In this document: piece by piece, positions 50,552-59,092 of the stretch
Position numbering within the stretch: the stretch's first letter is position 1
How the letters are laid out: the number at the start of each line of letters is the position of its first letter
Translations under genes and position numbers: made by a program
NCBI GenBank assembly: GCA_910577285.1
Contig: CAJTLO010000001.1
Span: 335,050-399,049, forward strand
Source of the DNA: an uncultured Rikenellaceae bacterium
Lineage (GTDB): Bacteria; Bacteroidota; Bacteroidia; Bacteroidales; Rikenellaceae
Length of the DNA: 64,000 nt
Direction of reading: 5' to 3'
Notes under the pieces: generated by a model
What the model was told of the DNA's origin: nothing
The model's input: only the letters and a program-made list of their open reading frames with translations
Database searches by the model: none

Positions 50552-52375
50552 TTACTTTCCGATTATACCTTCGAGCCTGGAAACGATCTCCACCCCGGCC
50601 CCGTACACCTCGGGCATTCTTCCCGTAGCCGCCGGAGCATATTGCGCATATTCGCACTCCACGATGATGTCGATGTATCGCTGGGCGACCTCGGCCGACA
50701 CCCCGCGCTTGACAAGCTCCTCGCGCACGTTCTCCTTGGTGAGATTGGAGGAAGGGATGTTCAGTTTATCTCCTATATAGCCCCAGAGCGCCTTGAGCAT
50801 CTCCTCGTAGAATCCGCGGGGATTATCGGCCTTCATGTGACCTTCGGCCGCCCGGAAACGCAGCAACGCCACCTTATTGGCCCTTTTTCCTTTGAGCAAC
50901 ACACTGTTGCGACGCTCTTCGACCACACGACGCAACCATGCCCAAAGACCGACAAACACGCCGCATATCACGCCAAGGGCCAGAAAATACCACAGGCTGC
51001 CGAAAAAGAGCCGCCCCTTCCGATGCAGGTGCGGTGCATCGAGTTTGATGAAGCGTATGTCCTTCCCCAGAATCCGTATATCCTCCTTGGAGAGTCCGCT
51101 GAGCACCGTGCCTCCGCTCGTCGCTCCCGTACCGGCCTCATCGGGCAACACCGTCATCGCCGGCTGACGGGCCGACAGCGTTTCGTACGTCCCCAGGCGC
51201 GGATTGAAATAGGTGAATTCGATCGGCGCGAGGTCGTAATCTCCGGCCGCACGCGCGATCACCGGATACTCGAACTGCCGGTAACCGTAGATTCCGCCCG
51301 CCGTATGATTGAAACTCTCGGTAGTCTTCACATTATATTGTTCGAAGGAGGATGGCAGGGATAGTTTGGGAGCCTGCACTTGGGGCAGGTTGCCGCTGCC
51401 GGATATTTTGATCCCCACCGTAAAGGCCGAATTGGCGACGACCTCGGCAGGCGGAGCCACCAGCTCCATCTGGAAATCGCCGACCGCCCCCGAGAAATCG
51501 GCCGGTGCACCGGCCGGCAGTTCCCTGACCGTGATGGGAACGGCCTTCGTGGAGAGGTTACGCCGCACCTCCTGCACGTTGGGGCCGCCGAAAAAATCGT
51601 CGATGACGGATTGCCGCCTGGGCTCCATCATGATCTGCGCCACCACGCTGAGTTCCAGCGGATCGACGGTGAGGCTGCCGGCCTGTTGCGGAAACAGCAG
51701 ATCCTCCCGAATGACATGCGTATCGTATATCTTTCCGCCGAACGCCTCGCGTTGCGGCGACTGGCCGTCCACGTTGAGCTGCTGGGCCCAGAAACCGTTG
51801 TATGTCGGGAACCTGGCACTCTCCAGGTTCAACGGTACCCGGCGGTAGAGTTTGTACGTCACCCTCACCGGCTCCCCCTTATAGACCTCCGTACGATCCA
51901 CTACGGCCCGCAGCAGAATGTCGTCCGGAGCAAGCGTCGGATGGCCGGAGGCTTGTCCGCCTTCTGCCTCCCGCCCGGAGTCCTGCTCTCTCAGGGCCCT
52001 GATGACGAAAGGCGCCACCGTCCAGGACTTGCCCTTGACCGTCGCGACCGCCTCGGACACCTTGAATTCTCCCTCCGCATTGCACTGCAACACGTACGTG
52101 TAGGTATAGCGCACCTCCTGCGACATGTTTCCGTTGCGAACGGATACCGACCTGCTCGTGGAGAGTGTCGGTCCGGCCAAGACGTCCACCCCTTCGAATT
52201 GCGGTCCCGCGAAGTTCTGCGGCTTGGTATCGAGCACATATTCGATACGGAATATCTCGCCTACGCCCACCACGCGGGGAGCATCGACCTCAAAAGCGAC
52301 CTGCTGCGCCCGCACCGCCGCGGGTGCGACCAGCATCGCCAACAACAATAGAAAATTTCCGATGTATTTTTTCAT
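50552..52375 (-). CDS. batD: BatD: oxygen-tolerance membrane protein
   Basis: 607 residues from the ATG at 52373-52375 (MKKYIGNFLLLLAMLVAPAA, cleavable signal). The body is a run of beta-sandwich domains (DAPRVVGVGEIFRIEYVL, VRVTYKLYRRVPL, VGIKISGSGNLPQVQAP). One membrane helix (SLWYFLALGVICGVFVGLW) and a C-terminal cytoplasmic helical domain (LTKENVREELVKRGVS) complete BatD. Bat proteins act in aerotolerance or envelope stress in Bacteroides and Leptospira. A longer Arg-rich reading from 52507 has no signal logic and was rejected. batA, batB and batC are not adjacent. Confidence 0.93.
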   Translation of the reverse strand: MKKYIGNFLLLLAMLVAPAAVRAQQVAFEVDAPRVVGVGEIFRIEYVLDTKPQNFAGPQFEGVDVLAGPTLSTSRSVSVRNGNMSQEVRYTYTYVLQCNAEGEFKVSEAVATVKGKSWTVAPFVIRALREQDSGREAEGGQASGHPTLAPDDILLRAVVDRTEVYKGEPVRVTYKLYRRVPLNLESARFPTYNGFWAQQLNVDGQSPQREAFGGKIYDTHVIREDLLFPQQAGSLTVDPLELSVVAQIMMEPRRQSVIDDFFGGPNVQEVRRNLSTKAVPITVRELPAGAPADFSGAVGDFQMELVAPPAEVVANSAFTVGIKISGSGNLPQVQAPKLSLPSSFEQYNVKTTESFNHTAGGIYGYRQFEYPVIARAAGDYDLAPIEFTYFNPRLGTYETLSARQPAMTVLPDEAGTGATSGGTVLSGLSKEDIRILGKDIRFIKLDAPHLHRKGRLFFGSLWYFLALGVICGVFVGLWAWLRRVVEERRNSVLLKGKRANKVALLRFRAAEGHMKADNPRGFYEEMLKALWGYIGDKLNIPSSNLTKENVREELVKRGVSAEVAQRYIDIIVECEYAQYAPAATGRMPEVYGAGVEIVSRLEGIIGK

Positions 52376-52682
52376 ATATCGAATCGACTCACGCTTCCGG
52401 AGCAGCCGCACCAGGCCGACGGTATATCCGCGATACACGCGACGGAATGCCTCCCGCCGCCCGTTCGGCAAACCATGCAGGGAGCGCTTCATGCCGCTAT
52501 AACGCACCGCGTCCGGATTTTCGTGTTTCCGGCTGCAAAAATATTCATTTTAACCGTGCCCGGCAAATAAACACTCCTCGCCTTTTGCTCGGACAGAAGC
52601 GTCCTTTCCGGCACGACCGAAAAATCCCGCCGGCAGGACCTCGGTCCTGCCGGCGGGATCGGATATGAATCGGCTCTCGGCC
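52376..52682. other. Gap between fumarase and batD
   Basis: 307 bases without a credible gene. It holds the fumarase terminator (52624-52659). No clear batD promoter of the consensus type was found. Confidence 0.4.
52624..52659 (-). terminator. Terminator of the fumarase gene
   Basis: A 17-base GC-rich stem (ATCCCGCCGGCAGGACC and complement) leaves a tiny loop, so in RNA the inner pairs open. On the minus strand it is followed by TTTTTCGG. Confidence 0.85.
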
Positions 52683-54299
52683 TCAATGCTTGAAATCGGC
52701 GAAGAAGTCGTTGCCCTTGTCATCCACGATGATGAACGCCGGGAAGTTCTCGACATAGATCTTGCGCACCGCCTCCATGCCCAGTTCCGGAAAATCGACC
52801 ACCTCCACGCTCTTGATGCTCTCCTTGGCAAGGATCGCAGCCGGACCGCCGATGGAGCCGAGATAGAACCCTCCGTGTTTGCGGCATGCGTCGGTAACCT
52901 CCTGCGAACGGTTGCCCTTGGCCACCATCACCATCGATCCGCCCCGACTCTGGAACAGATCCACATAGGGGTCCATACGGCCCGCGGTCGTGGGGCCGAA
53001 ACTTCCCGATGCCATGCCCTGCGGCGTCTTGGCCGGGCCGGCATAATAGACGGGGTGTTTCTTCATGTACTCCGGCATGGGTTTGCCCTCGTCGAGCATC
53101 TGTTTGATGCGTGCATGGGCAATATCGCGTGCCACGATCAACGTACCTTTCAGGTTCAACCGCGTCTTGATCGGGTATTTGGAGAGCGTTTCACGCACCT
53201 TGTCCATCCCTTCGTCGAGGTCTATCTCCACGGCCGGCTTCATGATCGGCGCATCGGCCGGCAGGAAACGAGCCGGATCGTGTTCGAGCTCTTCGAGGAA
53301 AATACCCTCTTCGGTGATCTTCGCCTTGATGTTACGGTCGGCCGAGCAGCTCACGCCGATGCCCACCGGACACGACGCCGCATGACGAGGCATACGGATC
53401 ACACGCACGTCGTGCACGAGATACTTGCCCCCGAACTGCGCACCCACGCCGCTCTCCCGGCATATCCGCAAGATACGCTCCTCCCACTCCAGATCGCGAA
53501 AGGCGCGGCCGCCCTCGTTGCCGCTTGTGGGCAGCGCATCGTAATAACCGGCCGAAGCCTTCTTGACCGCCGCGAGGTTGGCCTCGGCGGAAGTGCCGCC
53601 TATCACCACCGCAAGGTGGTAGGGCGGGCAGGCCGACGTACCGAGGTCCTTTATCTTCTCCTTGACGAACTTCGTCAGCGACTCTTCGTTCAGCAGCGCC
53701 TTGGTCTGCTGATAGAGGAAAGTCTTATTGGCAGAACCGCCGCCCTTGGTGATGAAAAGGAACTTGTACTGGTTGCCCGGTTCGGAATAGATGTCGATCT
53801 GCGCAGGGAGGTTGTTGCCGCTGTTTTTCTCCTCGGTCATGGTGAAGGGCACCACCATCGAGTAACGCAGGTTCCTGTCGCGGTAGGTTTCGTACACTCC
53901 CCTGCTGATGGCCTCGGCATCGTCCGCCCCGGTATACACGTCTTCTCCTTTCCGGCCTATCGCTATGGCCGTACCGGTATCCTGACAGGTGGGCAGTTCG
54001 CCCTGAGCGGCAACGACCTGATTGAGCAGCATCGTATAGGCCACGAACCTATCGTTATCGGTCGCCTCCGAATCCTGCAGGATGTTGGCGAGTTGCTGCA
54101 GATGCGACGCACGCAGATAGAAAGACACCTCGGCAAAAGCTTCGCGGGAAAGCAGTTCGAGCCCGCGCGGGTCTACGCGCAGGATCCGCCTGCCGCAACA
54201 CTCCTCCACACGGACATAATCTTTGGTAAGCAGCCTGTACTTGGTTTCGTCCTTTCCCAACGGAAAGGGTTCCTGATACTTGAATTCCGACATCGTCAT
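52683..54299 (-). CDS. Class I fumarate hydratase
   Basis: 538 residues, the iron-sulfur FumA/FumB type. The three cluster cysteines sit in LPTCQDTGT, TSACPPYHLAVVIGG and ASCPVGIGVSCSADR; the C-terminal half has ARDIAHARIKQMLDEG and MASGSFGPTTAGRMDPYVD. Interconverts fumarate and malate; in gut Bacteroidales it works in the reductive branch toward succinate. The [4Fe-4S] cluster is oxygen-sensitive, fitting an anaerobe. It has its own promoter, overlapping that of the divergent aldolase, and its own terminator. Confidence 0.96.
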   Translation of the reverse strand: MTMSEFKYQEPFPLGKDETKYRLLTKDYVRVEECCGRRILRVDPRGLELLSREAFAEVSFYLRASHLQQLANILQDSEATDNDRFVAYTMLLNQVVAAQGELPTCQDTGTAIAIGRKGEDVYTGADDAEAISRGVYETYRDRNLRYSMVVPFTMTEEKNSGNNLPAQIDIYSEPGNQYKFLFITKGGGSANKTFLYQQTKALLNEESLTKFVKEKIKDLGTSACPPYHLAVVIGGTSAEANLAAVKKASAGYYDALPTSGNEGGRAFRDLEWEERILRICRESGVGAQFGGKYLVHDVRVIRMPRHAASCPVGIGVSCSADRNIKAKITEEGIFLEELEHDPARFLPADAPIMKPAVEIDLDEGMDKVRETLSKYPIKTRLNLKGTLIVARDIAHARIKQMLDEGKPMPEYMKKHPVYYAGPAKTPQGMASGSFGPTTAGRMDPYVDLFQSRGGSMVMVAKGNRSQEVTDACRKHGGFYLGSIGGPAAILAKESIKSVEVVDFPELGMEAVRKIYVENFPAFIIVDDKGNDFFADFKH

Positions 54300-54362
54300 G
54301 CTATTTTTTAGTTCGTACGGACTGAAGCGACGGCTGCCGATAAAATAATTATCGCGCCTTCC

Positions 54363-54394
54363 TTGCCCGTCTCGAATGTTTTTCCTTACCTTTG
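54363..54394 (+). promoter_or_regulatory. Promoter of the aldolase gene
   Basis: TTG (54363-54365), 21 bases, TACCTTTG (54387-54394). It gives a leader of about 160 bases. Confidence 0.65.
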
Positions 54395-54406
54395 GAATAC
54401 CGTTGG

Positions 54407-54439
54407 CAAAGATAGGGAATTAGCCGCAATATCAGCCAA
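54407..54439 (-). promoter_or_regulatory. Promoter of the fumarase gene
   Basis: On the minus strand TTG (54437-54439), 22 bases, TATCTTTG (54407-54414). Its expected start site near 54400 lies beside that of the aldolase promoter, so the two transcripts cross. Confidence 0.6.
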
Positions 54440-54560
54440 GCAACGTTATTAAAATAACAATAAAAGGACGAAGAGGGCCGCGGCCGACAGCCGACGACGG
54501 TATACGCACGGAATCAACACGTATAATCATTCATTAATAAACCTTAAAACTGATTCGATT

Positions 54561-55553
54561 ATGGTATCATACAAGGAATTGGGATTGGTTAATACCAGAG
54601 AGATGTTCGAAAAGGCCATGGCGGGCAAATATGCCATTCCGGCCTTCAACTTCAACAACATGGAACAGATGCAGGCCATCATACAGGCTTGCGTCGAAAC
54701 CGCATCGCCCGTCATCCTTCAGGTTTCGAGCGGCGCACGCAAATACGCCAACCAGACCATCCTGCGCTACATGGCCCAGGGAGCCGTAGAGTATGCCAAG
54801 GAGCTGGGCCGCAACATCCCCATCTGCCTGCACCTCGACCACGGCGACACCTTCGAACTCTGCAAATCGTGCATCGACATGGGCTTCTCGTCGGTGATGA
54901 TCGACGGCAGCCACCTCCCCTACGACGAGAACGTGGCGCTCACCCGCAAGGTGGTCGAATACGCCCACCAATTCGACGTAACGGTGGAAGGCGAACTCGG
55001 CGTGCTGGCCGGCATCGAGGACGAGGTATCGGCCGAGCACCACACCTACACCGAACCCGACCAGGTGGTGGACTTCGTCACCAAAACGGGCGTGGATTCG
55101 CTCGCCATCTCGATAGGCACTTCGCACGGGGCCAACAAATTCCGCCCGGAACAGTGTACCCGCAACGCGGAAGGCGTACTCGTTCCGCCGCCCCTGCGCT
55201 TCGACATCCTCGAGGAGATCGAGAAACGCATTCCGGGCTTCCCGATCGTTCTGCACGGCTCTTCGTCCGTTCCGCAGAAATACGTGGAGATCATCAACAA
55301 ATACGGCGGCGCGGTGAAGGATGCCATCGGCATCCCGGAGGAACAGCTCCGCAAGGCTGCCGAGAGCGCCGTATGCAAAGTCAACATCGACAGCGACGGC
55401 CGTCTCGCCATGACGGCTGCCGTGCGCGAAATCCTCTGGACCAAACCCGCCGAGTTCGACCCGCGCAAATACCTCGGTCCGGCTCGCGACTGGCTGAAAG
55501 AGCTCTACAAACACAAATGCGAAAAGGTACTCGGCAGCGCAGGAAAAGCCTGA
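54561..55553 (+). CDS. fba: Class II fructose-bisphosphate aldolase
   Basis: 330 residues. Zinc ligands and active-site blocks: LHLDHGDTFELC, SVMIDGSHLPYDEN, VEGELGVLAGIEDE, GTSHGANKF and VLHGSSSVPQ. Cleaves fructose 1,6-bisphosphate to two trioses in glycolysis and runs in reverse for gluconeogenesis. Followed immediately by a strong terminator, so it is a single-gene unit. Confidence 0.97.
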   Translation: MVSYKELGLVNTREMFEKAMAGKYAIPAFNFNNMEQMQAIIQACVETASPVILQVSSGARKYANQTILRYMAQGAVEYAKELGRNIPICLHLDHGDTFELCKSCIDMGFSSVMIDGSHLPYDENVALTRKVVEYAHQFDVTVEGELGVLAGIEDEVSAEHHTYTEPDQVVDFVTKTGVDSLAISIGTSHGANKFRPEQCTRNAEGVLVPPPLRFDILEEIEKRIPGFPIVLHGSSSVPQKYVEIINKYGGAVKDAIGIPEEQLRKAAESAVCKVNIDSDGRLAMTAAVREILWTKPAEFDPRKYLGPARDWLKELYKHKCEKVLGSAGKA

Positions 55554-55576
55554 CGACGGGTATTCCATACCAAACG

Positions 55577-55609
55577 AAGAGGGGACGTCCGGTGACGTCC
55601 CCTCTTTTT
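55577..55609 (+). terminator. Terminator of the aldolase gene
   Basis: GAGGGGACGTC / GACGTCCCCTC stem, four-base loop, then TTTTTATTT. Confidence 0.95.
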
Positions 55610-55852
55610 ATTTGCAATCCCCCTTCCAAGGCGAATTCCCTGCTCCCGACAGGAGGGCCCGTACCGGCAAGAGCGTTCCGAGCAACTGTCGCGCCATCGC
55701 TCCCCCGCAGCACCGCTCGCGGAGTCGACGCCTCGGATGCGGACTTTCCCCCGACGACACCTTTTGCAGTTTACAATCCCTCGGGCCCGCGGGAGATGTT
55801 CCTCCGAGACCGGAACGGCGCAGGATACCTCCGAGCGGCCCTCCCATGGCGG

Positions 55853-56899
55853 TCAGCGTGCCTCGCCGCAGGTCACAGCCACCTTGACGACCCCATCCTC
55901 CCGGTTCTCGAACAAGCGATACGCCTCCCCGATACGACTCAACGGGAAACGGTGGGTAATGAGCGGCGTGGTGTCGAGCGCCCCCTGCTGAATAAGACGA
56001 AGAATCTCGGCACAGTCGCAACCGTCCACGCCACCCGTTTTGAAGGTCAGATTCTTGCCGTACATATCGGGCAGTGGCAACACCTGGGGCCGGTCGTAAA
56101 GCGCTACGACGGTAACCACGGCATTGGGCCGGGCGCACTCCCACGCCAAACGGAACGTATCCTCCGCCCCGGCCACCTCCAGCACCACGTCGGCTCCGCC
56201 CCGATCGGAATTGCGGCACACGACCTCGCGGCATTCGCCGGGCCCCGTCACCACTACGCCGGGATAATGCTCGCGCACGAAACGGACCCTGTCGGGCGAC
56301 TTCTCGCACACGATGATGCGTCTGGGCCGTCGGAGCATCGCACAGAGCAGGGTACAGATTCCCGTGGGTCCCGCACCGATAATGAGCACCGTATCCTCCT
56401 CCGTTATCTCCGAGATACGTACGGCCCAGAAACCGGTAGCGAGTATGTCGCCCACGAACAAGGCCTGCTCGTCGGTCACCGTATCGGGAATCCGGTTCAG
56501 TCCCCGATCGGCATAGGGCACCCGCACATACTCCGCCTGACCGCCGTCGATGCGGCACCCCAACGCCCACCCGCCGTGGGGATCGGTACAGTTGTTCACA
56601 TACCCCCGGCGGCAGAAGAAGCATTCGCCGCAGAAGGTCTCGACGTTCACCGTTACCCGGTCGCCGACCTTCACCGTCGCGACATCGGCTCCCGCCTCTT
56701 CCACGATGCCGACCATTTCGTGTCCGACGACGATACCGGGCACAGCGCGGGGAACGCTCCCGTGTCTGATGTGCAGATCGCTACTGCAAATACTGGCCAG
56801 CGTGACGCGGACAATCGCATCCCGCGAATCCCTCAACCGCGGTTTCTCCCGCTCCGTCAATTCGAATCTACCGCGTTCGACATACGTATAAGCCTGCAT
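55853..56899 (-). CDS. Zinc-dependent medium-chain alcohol dehydrogenase
   Basis: 348 residues from the ATG at 56897-56899. Catalytic zinc region: SICSSDLHIRHG and GHEMVGIVEEAG. Structural zinc: CGECFFCRRGYVNNC. Rossmann motif GAGPTGICTLLCA. Oxidises a secondary alcohol or polyol with NAD(P). A perfect TACATTTG box (56919-56926, minus) lies 20 bases upstream. Frames extending 77 codons further upstream lack a sensible start. No neighbours suggest the substrate. Confidence 0.92.
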   Translation of the reverse strand: MQAYTYVERGRFELTEREKPRLRDSRDAIVRVTLASICSSDLHIRHGSVPRAVPGIVVGHEMVGIVEEAGADVATVKVGDRVTVNVETFCGECFFCRRGYVNNCTDPHGGWALGCRIDGGQAEYVRVPYADRGLNRIPDTVTDEQALFVGDILATGFWAVRISEITEEDTVLIIGAGPTGICTLLCAMLRRPRRIIVCEKSPDRVRFVREHYPGVVVTGPGECREVVCRNSDRGGADVVLEVAGAEDTFRLAWECARPNAVVTVVALYDRPQVLPLPDMYGKNLTFKTGGVDGCDCAEILRLIQQGALDTTPLITHRFPLSRIGEAYRLFENREDGVVKVAVTCGEAR

Positions 56900-57216
56900 G
56901 GTACCTTCGCTTTTTCGGCAAATGTAGCGATTCCACACGAATAAACGGGGCGATCCGCTGTCCGCACTTCCCCGCCTTTTCTGCGAATTCCGACCGGCAT
57001 ACCGTTTCCGGCCATCTCCGGGCACAGTATTGCACGCCCGCAAGCGGCAACGAAGAGTCCCCTCCCCCCACGCTCCCCGCCTCTCCCGCCGCTTGAAAAT
57101 GCCACCGAAAATACGCTGTACCCGAATCATTTAACCGATAATGATTAATTTTGTAGCGATGCCGGACGTCCGCGTCCCCTTTCACAGGACCGCAATCGTC
57201 CCCAAAGCGACTCGCC
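56900..57216. other. Divergent promoter gap
   Basis: 317 bases between the dehydrogenase and a lipoprotein gene. It contains TACATTTG on the minus strand (56919-56926) and TAATTTTG on the plus strand (57146-57153). No gene is seen. Confidence 0.5.
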
Positions 57217-57711
57217 ATGAACGACTTTTACCGCAACAAGCTCTCCGCCTCCGTCCTGCTCTTCGCTACGGCACTGCTGCTGTGCGGATGCGCGGCGGCC
57301 GAGGCCGACTACTCGCCGTCCTATCCACCGGAGAAACCTCCCGTAGAGAGACACCGCCCGCTGGACATATCGCTCGACGGCAAAGTGAGCTGGAAAAATT
57401 CGCAGGACGAATCCATTCCCGTCCACGACATCAAGGTCACGCTGATAGACGGCGAGGGCAAACGGATCGACTCGACCCGCACCAACTACAACGGACGCTT
57501 CCTCATCGAACGCAACGGCGTAGCCGTAGGTTATAACTGGGAACCGCGCCACATCTACGTAGAGATCGCGGACGACCGAAACACGGAAGAGCCGGACGGA
57601 AAGCCCACCTACCGATACCGACGCATTCTGAAAGAGATCGGAGTCGCTCCCAACGACAAAGCCTTCCTTACCATGGACGACATCGTCGTCGAACGGATCG
57701 AGGCAGAATAA
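57217..57711 (+). CDS. Small lipoprotein with carboxypeptidase-regulatory-like fold
   Basis: 164 residues. Signal with lipobox LCGC (about residue 23-26), then a Pro-rich linker and one beta-sandwich domain: VHDIKVTLIDGEGKRIDSTRTN followed by YNGRFLIERNG, the usual order of CarboxypepD_reg-like domains. It resembles lipoproteins that accompany radical SAM proteins in Bacteroides, but no such partner is next to it. Located in the envelope; function unknown. TAATTTTG (57146-57153) is the probable -7 box. Confidence 0.75.
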   Translation: MNDFYRNKLSASVLLFATALLLCGCAAAEADYSPSYPPEKPPVERHRPLDISLDGKVSWKNSQDESIPVHDIKVTLIDGEGKRIDSTRTNYNGRFLIERNGVAVGYNWEPRHIYVEIADDRNTEEPDGKPTYRYRRILKEIGVAPNDKAFLTMDDIVVERIEAE

Positions 57712-57774
57712 GCCTGCGAAGGCGACACATCGGTTCCCCTGGAACAAACGCACACTGCATTCAAACAACGACAG

Positions 57775-58632
57775 ATGGAATACAAAGTAAAAACGGACGG
57801 CACGCTGTTGCCCTTCCTCCTGGAACGCATGCCCGGCCGAAGCCGCAGCGCCATAAAAGCCTGCCTGACACACGGTCAGGTCGCTGTGAACGGTTGCCAC
57901 ACCACCCGGCACGACACGCCCCTGAAGGCAGGCGATACCGTGACGATAGACAAGATAAAGACCTCCGGAACGCTGCGCCATCCGATGCTCCGCATCGTCT
58001 ACGAAGATGCCCGCCTGATCGTGGCCGACAAACGCAACGGGCTGCTCTCTGTGGGGACGGAAAAGGAGCACCGCCGAACGGCTTTTTACATTCTGAGCGA
58101 ACACATCAAAAGGAGCAATCCGGCGGCCCGGCTCTTCGTAGTGCACCGCCTCGACCGGGAAACCTCCGGCCTGATTATCTACGCCAAAGATCAGCAGACA
58201 CAAGAGATACTCCAGAAGAACTGGAAAGAGATGGTGCTGGACAGGCGTTATGCCGCGGTTATCGAAGGGCGTTTGCCGGAACCGAACGGGACCGTCGCCA
58301 CCCTTCTCCGCGAAGACCGCAACCGCAAAATGTGGGCATGCCTCAACGCCCCCGGCGAGGAAGCCGTCACGAACTACTCCGTCCTCCGCGAAGGACGGGA
58401 CTACTCCCTCGTCGAACTCTCGCTGCGCACCGGCAAAAAGAACCAGATCCGCGCCCACATGGAATGGATGAAAACCCCGATAGCGGGCGACAAGAAATAC
58501 GGAGCACGCACCAATCCCGCGGGGCGTGTGTGCCTGCACGCCTACAAGCTCTGTTTCATTCATCCGGAAACGGGACGAAAACTCGAATTCTCCACCGGTA
58601 TTCCGCGCATTTTCGAGAATGCAGTCGTCTGA
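57775..58632 (+). CDS. RluA-family pseudouridine synthase
   Basis: 285 residues. N-terminal S4 RNA-binding domain (RSRSAIKACLTHGQVAVNG), then the catalytic motif VHRLDRETSGLIIYAK with the essential Asp, and the C-terminal LRTGKKNQIRAHMEW block. Isomerises uridine in rRNA or tRNA; the site cannot be told from sequence. It lies 63 bases after the lipoprotein gene on the same strand. Confidence 0.94.
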   Translation: MEYKVKTDGTLLPFLLERMPGRSRSAIKACLTHGQVAVNGCHTTRHDTPLKAGDTVTIDKIKTSGTLRHPMLRIVYEDARLIVADKRNGLLSVGTEKEHRRTAFYILSEHIKRSNPAARLFVVHRLDRETSGLIIYAKDQQTQEILQKNWKEMVLDRRYAAVIEGRLPEPNGTVATLLREDRNRKMWACLNAPGEEAVTNYSVLREGRDYSLVELSLRTGKKNQIRAHMEWMKTPIAGDKKYGARTNPAGRVCLHAYKLCFIHPETGRKLEFSTGIPRIFENAVV

Positions 58633-58820
58633 GCCTGCACGGCAGAGGGAAATCCAGCCATCCTCGGTTTCCCTCCGCCCCATCTTCAATCGCAACATAA
58701 AAAACTGGAATTCAGCACATTAACCGAATTCCATATGTAAGAAATCTTTACTATACCGGGAAACCGAACAACTGTCCGTAAAAAGAAAACAGAATCTCCG
58801 GCTAAAAAATCGCCGCTATA

Positions 58821-58853
58821 TTTGGATTGCACGAAGATAATTTATTATCTTTG
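58821..58853 (+). promoter_or_regulatory. Promoter of tRNA-Pro
   Basis: TTTG (58821-58824), 21 bases, TATCTTTG (58846-58853), 14 bases before the tRNA. Confidence 0.8.
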
Positions 58854-58867
58854 CGTCGCTTTTAAAG

Positions 58868-58945
58868 CGGGATGTAGCGCAGTCCGGTTAGCGCGCCACG
58901 TTCGGGACGTGGAGGTCGAAGGTTCGAATCCTTTCATCCCGACCA
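58868..58945 (+). tRNA. tRNA-Pro (anticodon CGG)
   Basis: 78 bases including encoded CCA: acceptor CGGGATG / CATCCCG, anticodon arm CCACG-TTCGGGA-CGTGG with anticodon CGG, T-arm AAGGTTCGAATCCTTT. An integrase gene follows, so its 3' end is the probable attachment site. Confidence 0.95.
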
Positions 58946-58990
58946 ACAACCCCGTAAATCGTTAATACATGACGGTTTACGGGGTTGGTC
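58941..58990. other. Inverted repeat across the tRNA-Pro 3' end, probable attachment region
   Basis: GACCAAC...ACCCCGTAAA at the tRNA end is mirrored by TTTACGGGGTTGGTC at 58976-58990. The left arm includes the tRNA CCA. Two direct repeats CGGGACAA (59002-59009 and 59013-59020) follow with an 11-base period, as integrase arm sites often do. Confidence 0.5.
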
Positions 58991-59092
58991 GCAAGTAGTG
59001 CCGGGACAAAATCGGGACAATTTGACGACGCCTCAAAAATACTTTTGATTATCAACGCTTTGCATTTCCTCGCATGAAGAAATGTAAAAAAA

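Noticed and set aside
52376..52507. A 44-residue upstream extension of BatD
   Set aside because: The extension is Arg-rich and would bury the clear signal peptide starting MKKYIGNF.
56900..57130. A 77-residue N-terminal extension of the alcohol dehydrogenase
   Set aside because: The extension is Arg/Gly-rich, covers the TACATTTG promoter box, and the dehydrogenase fold begins at the internal ATG.
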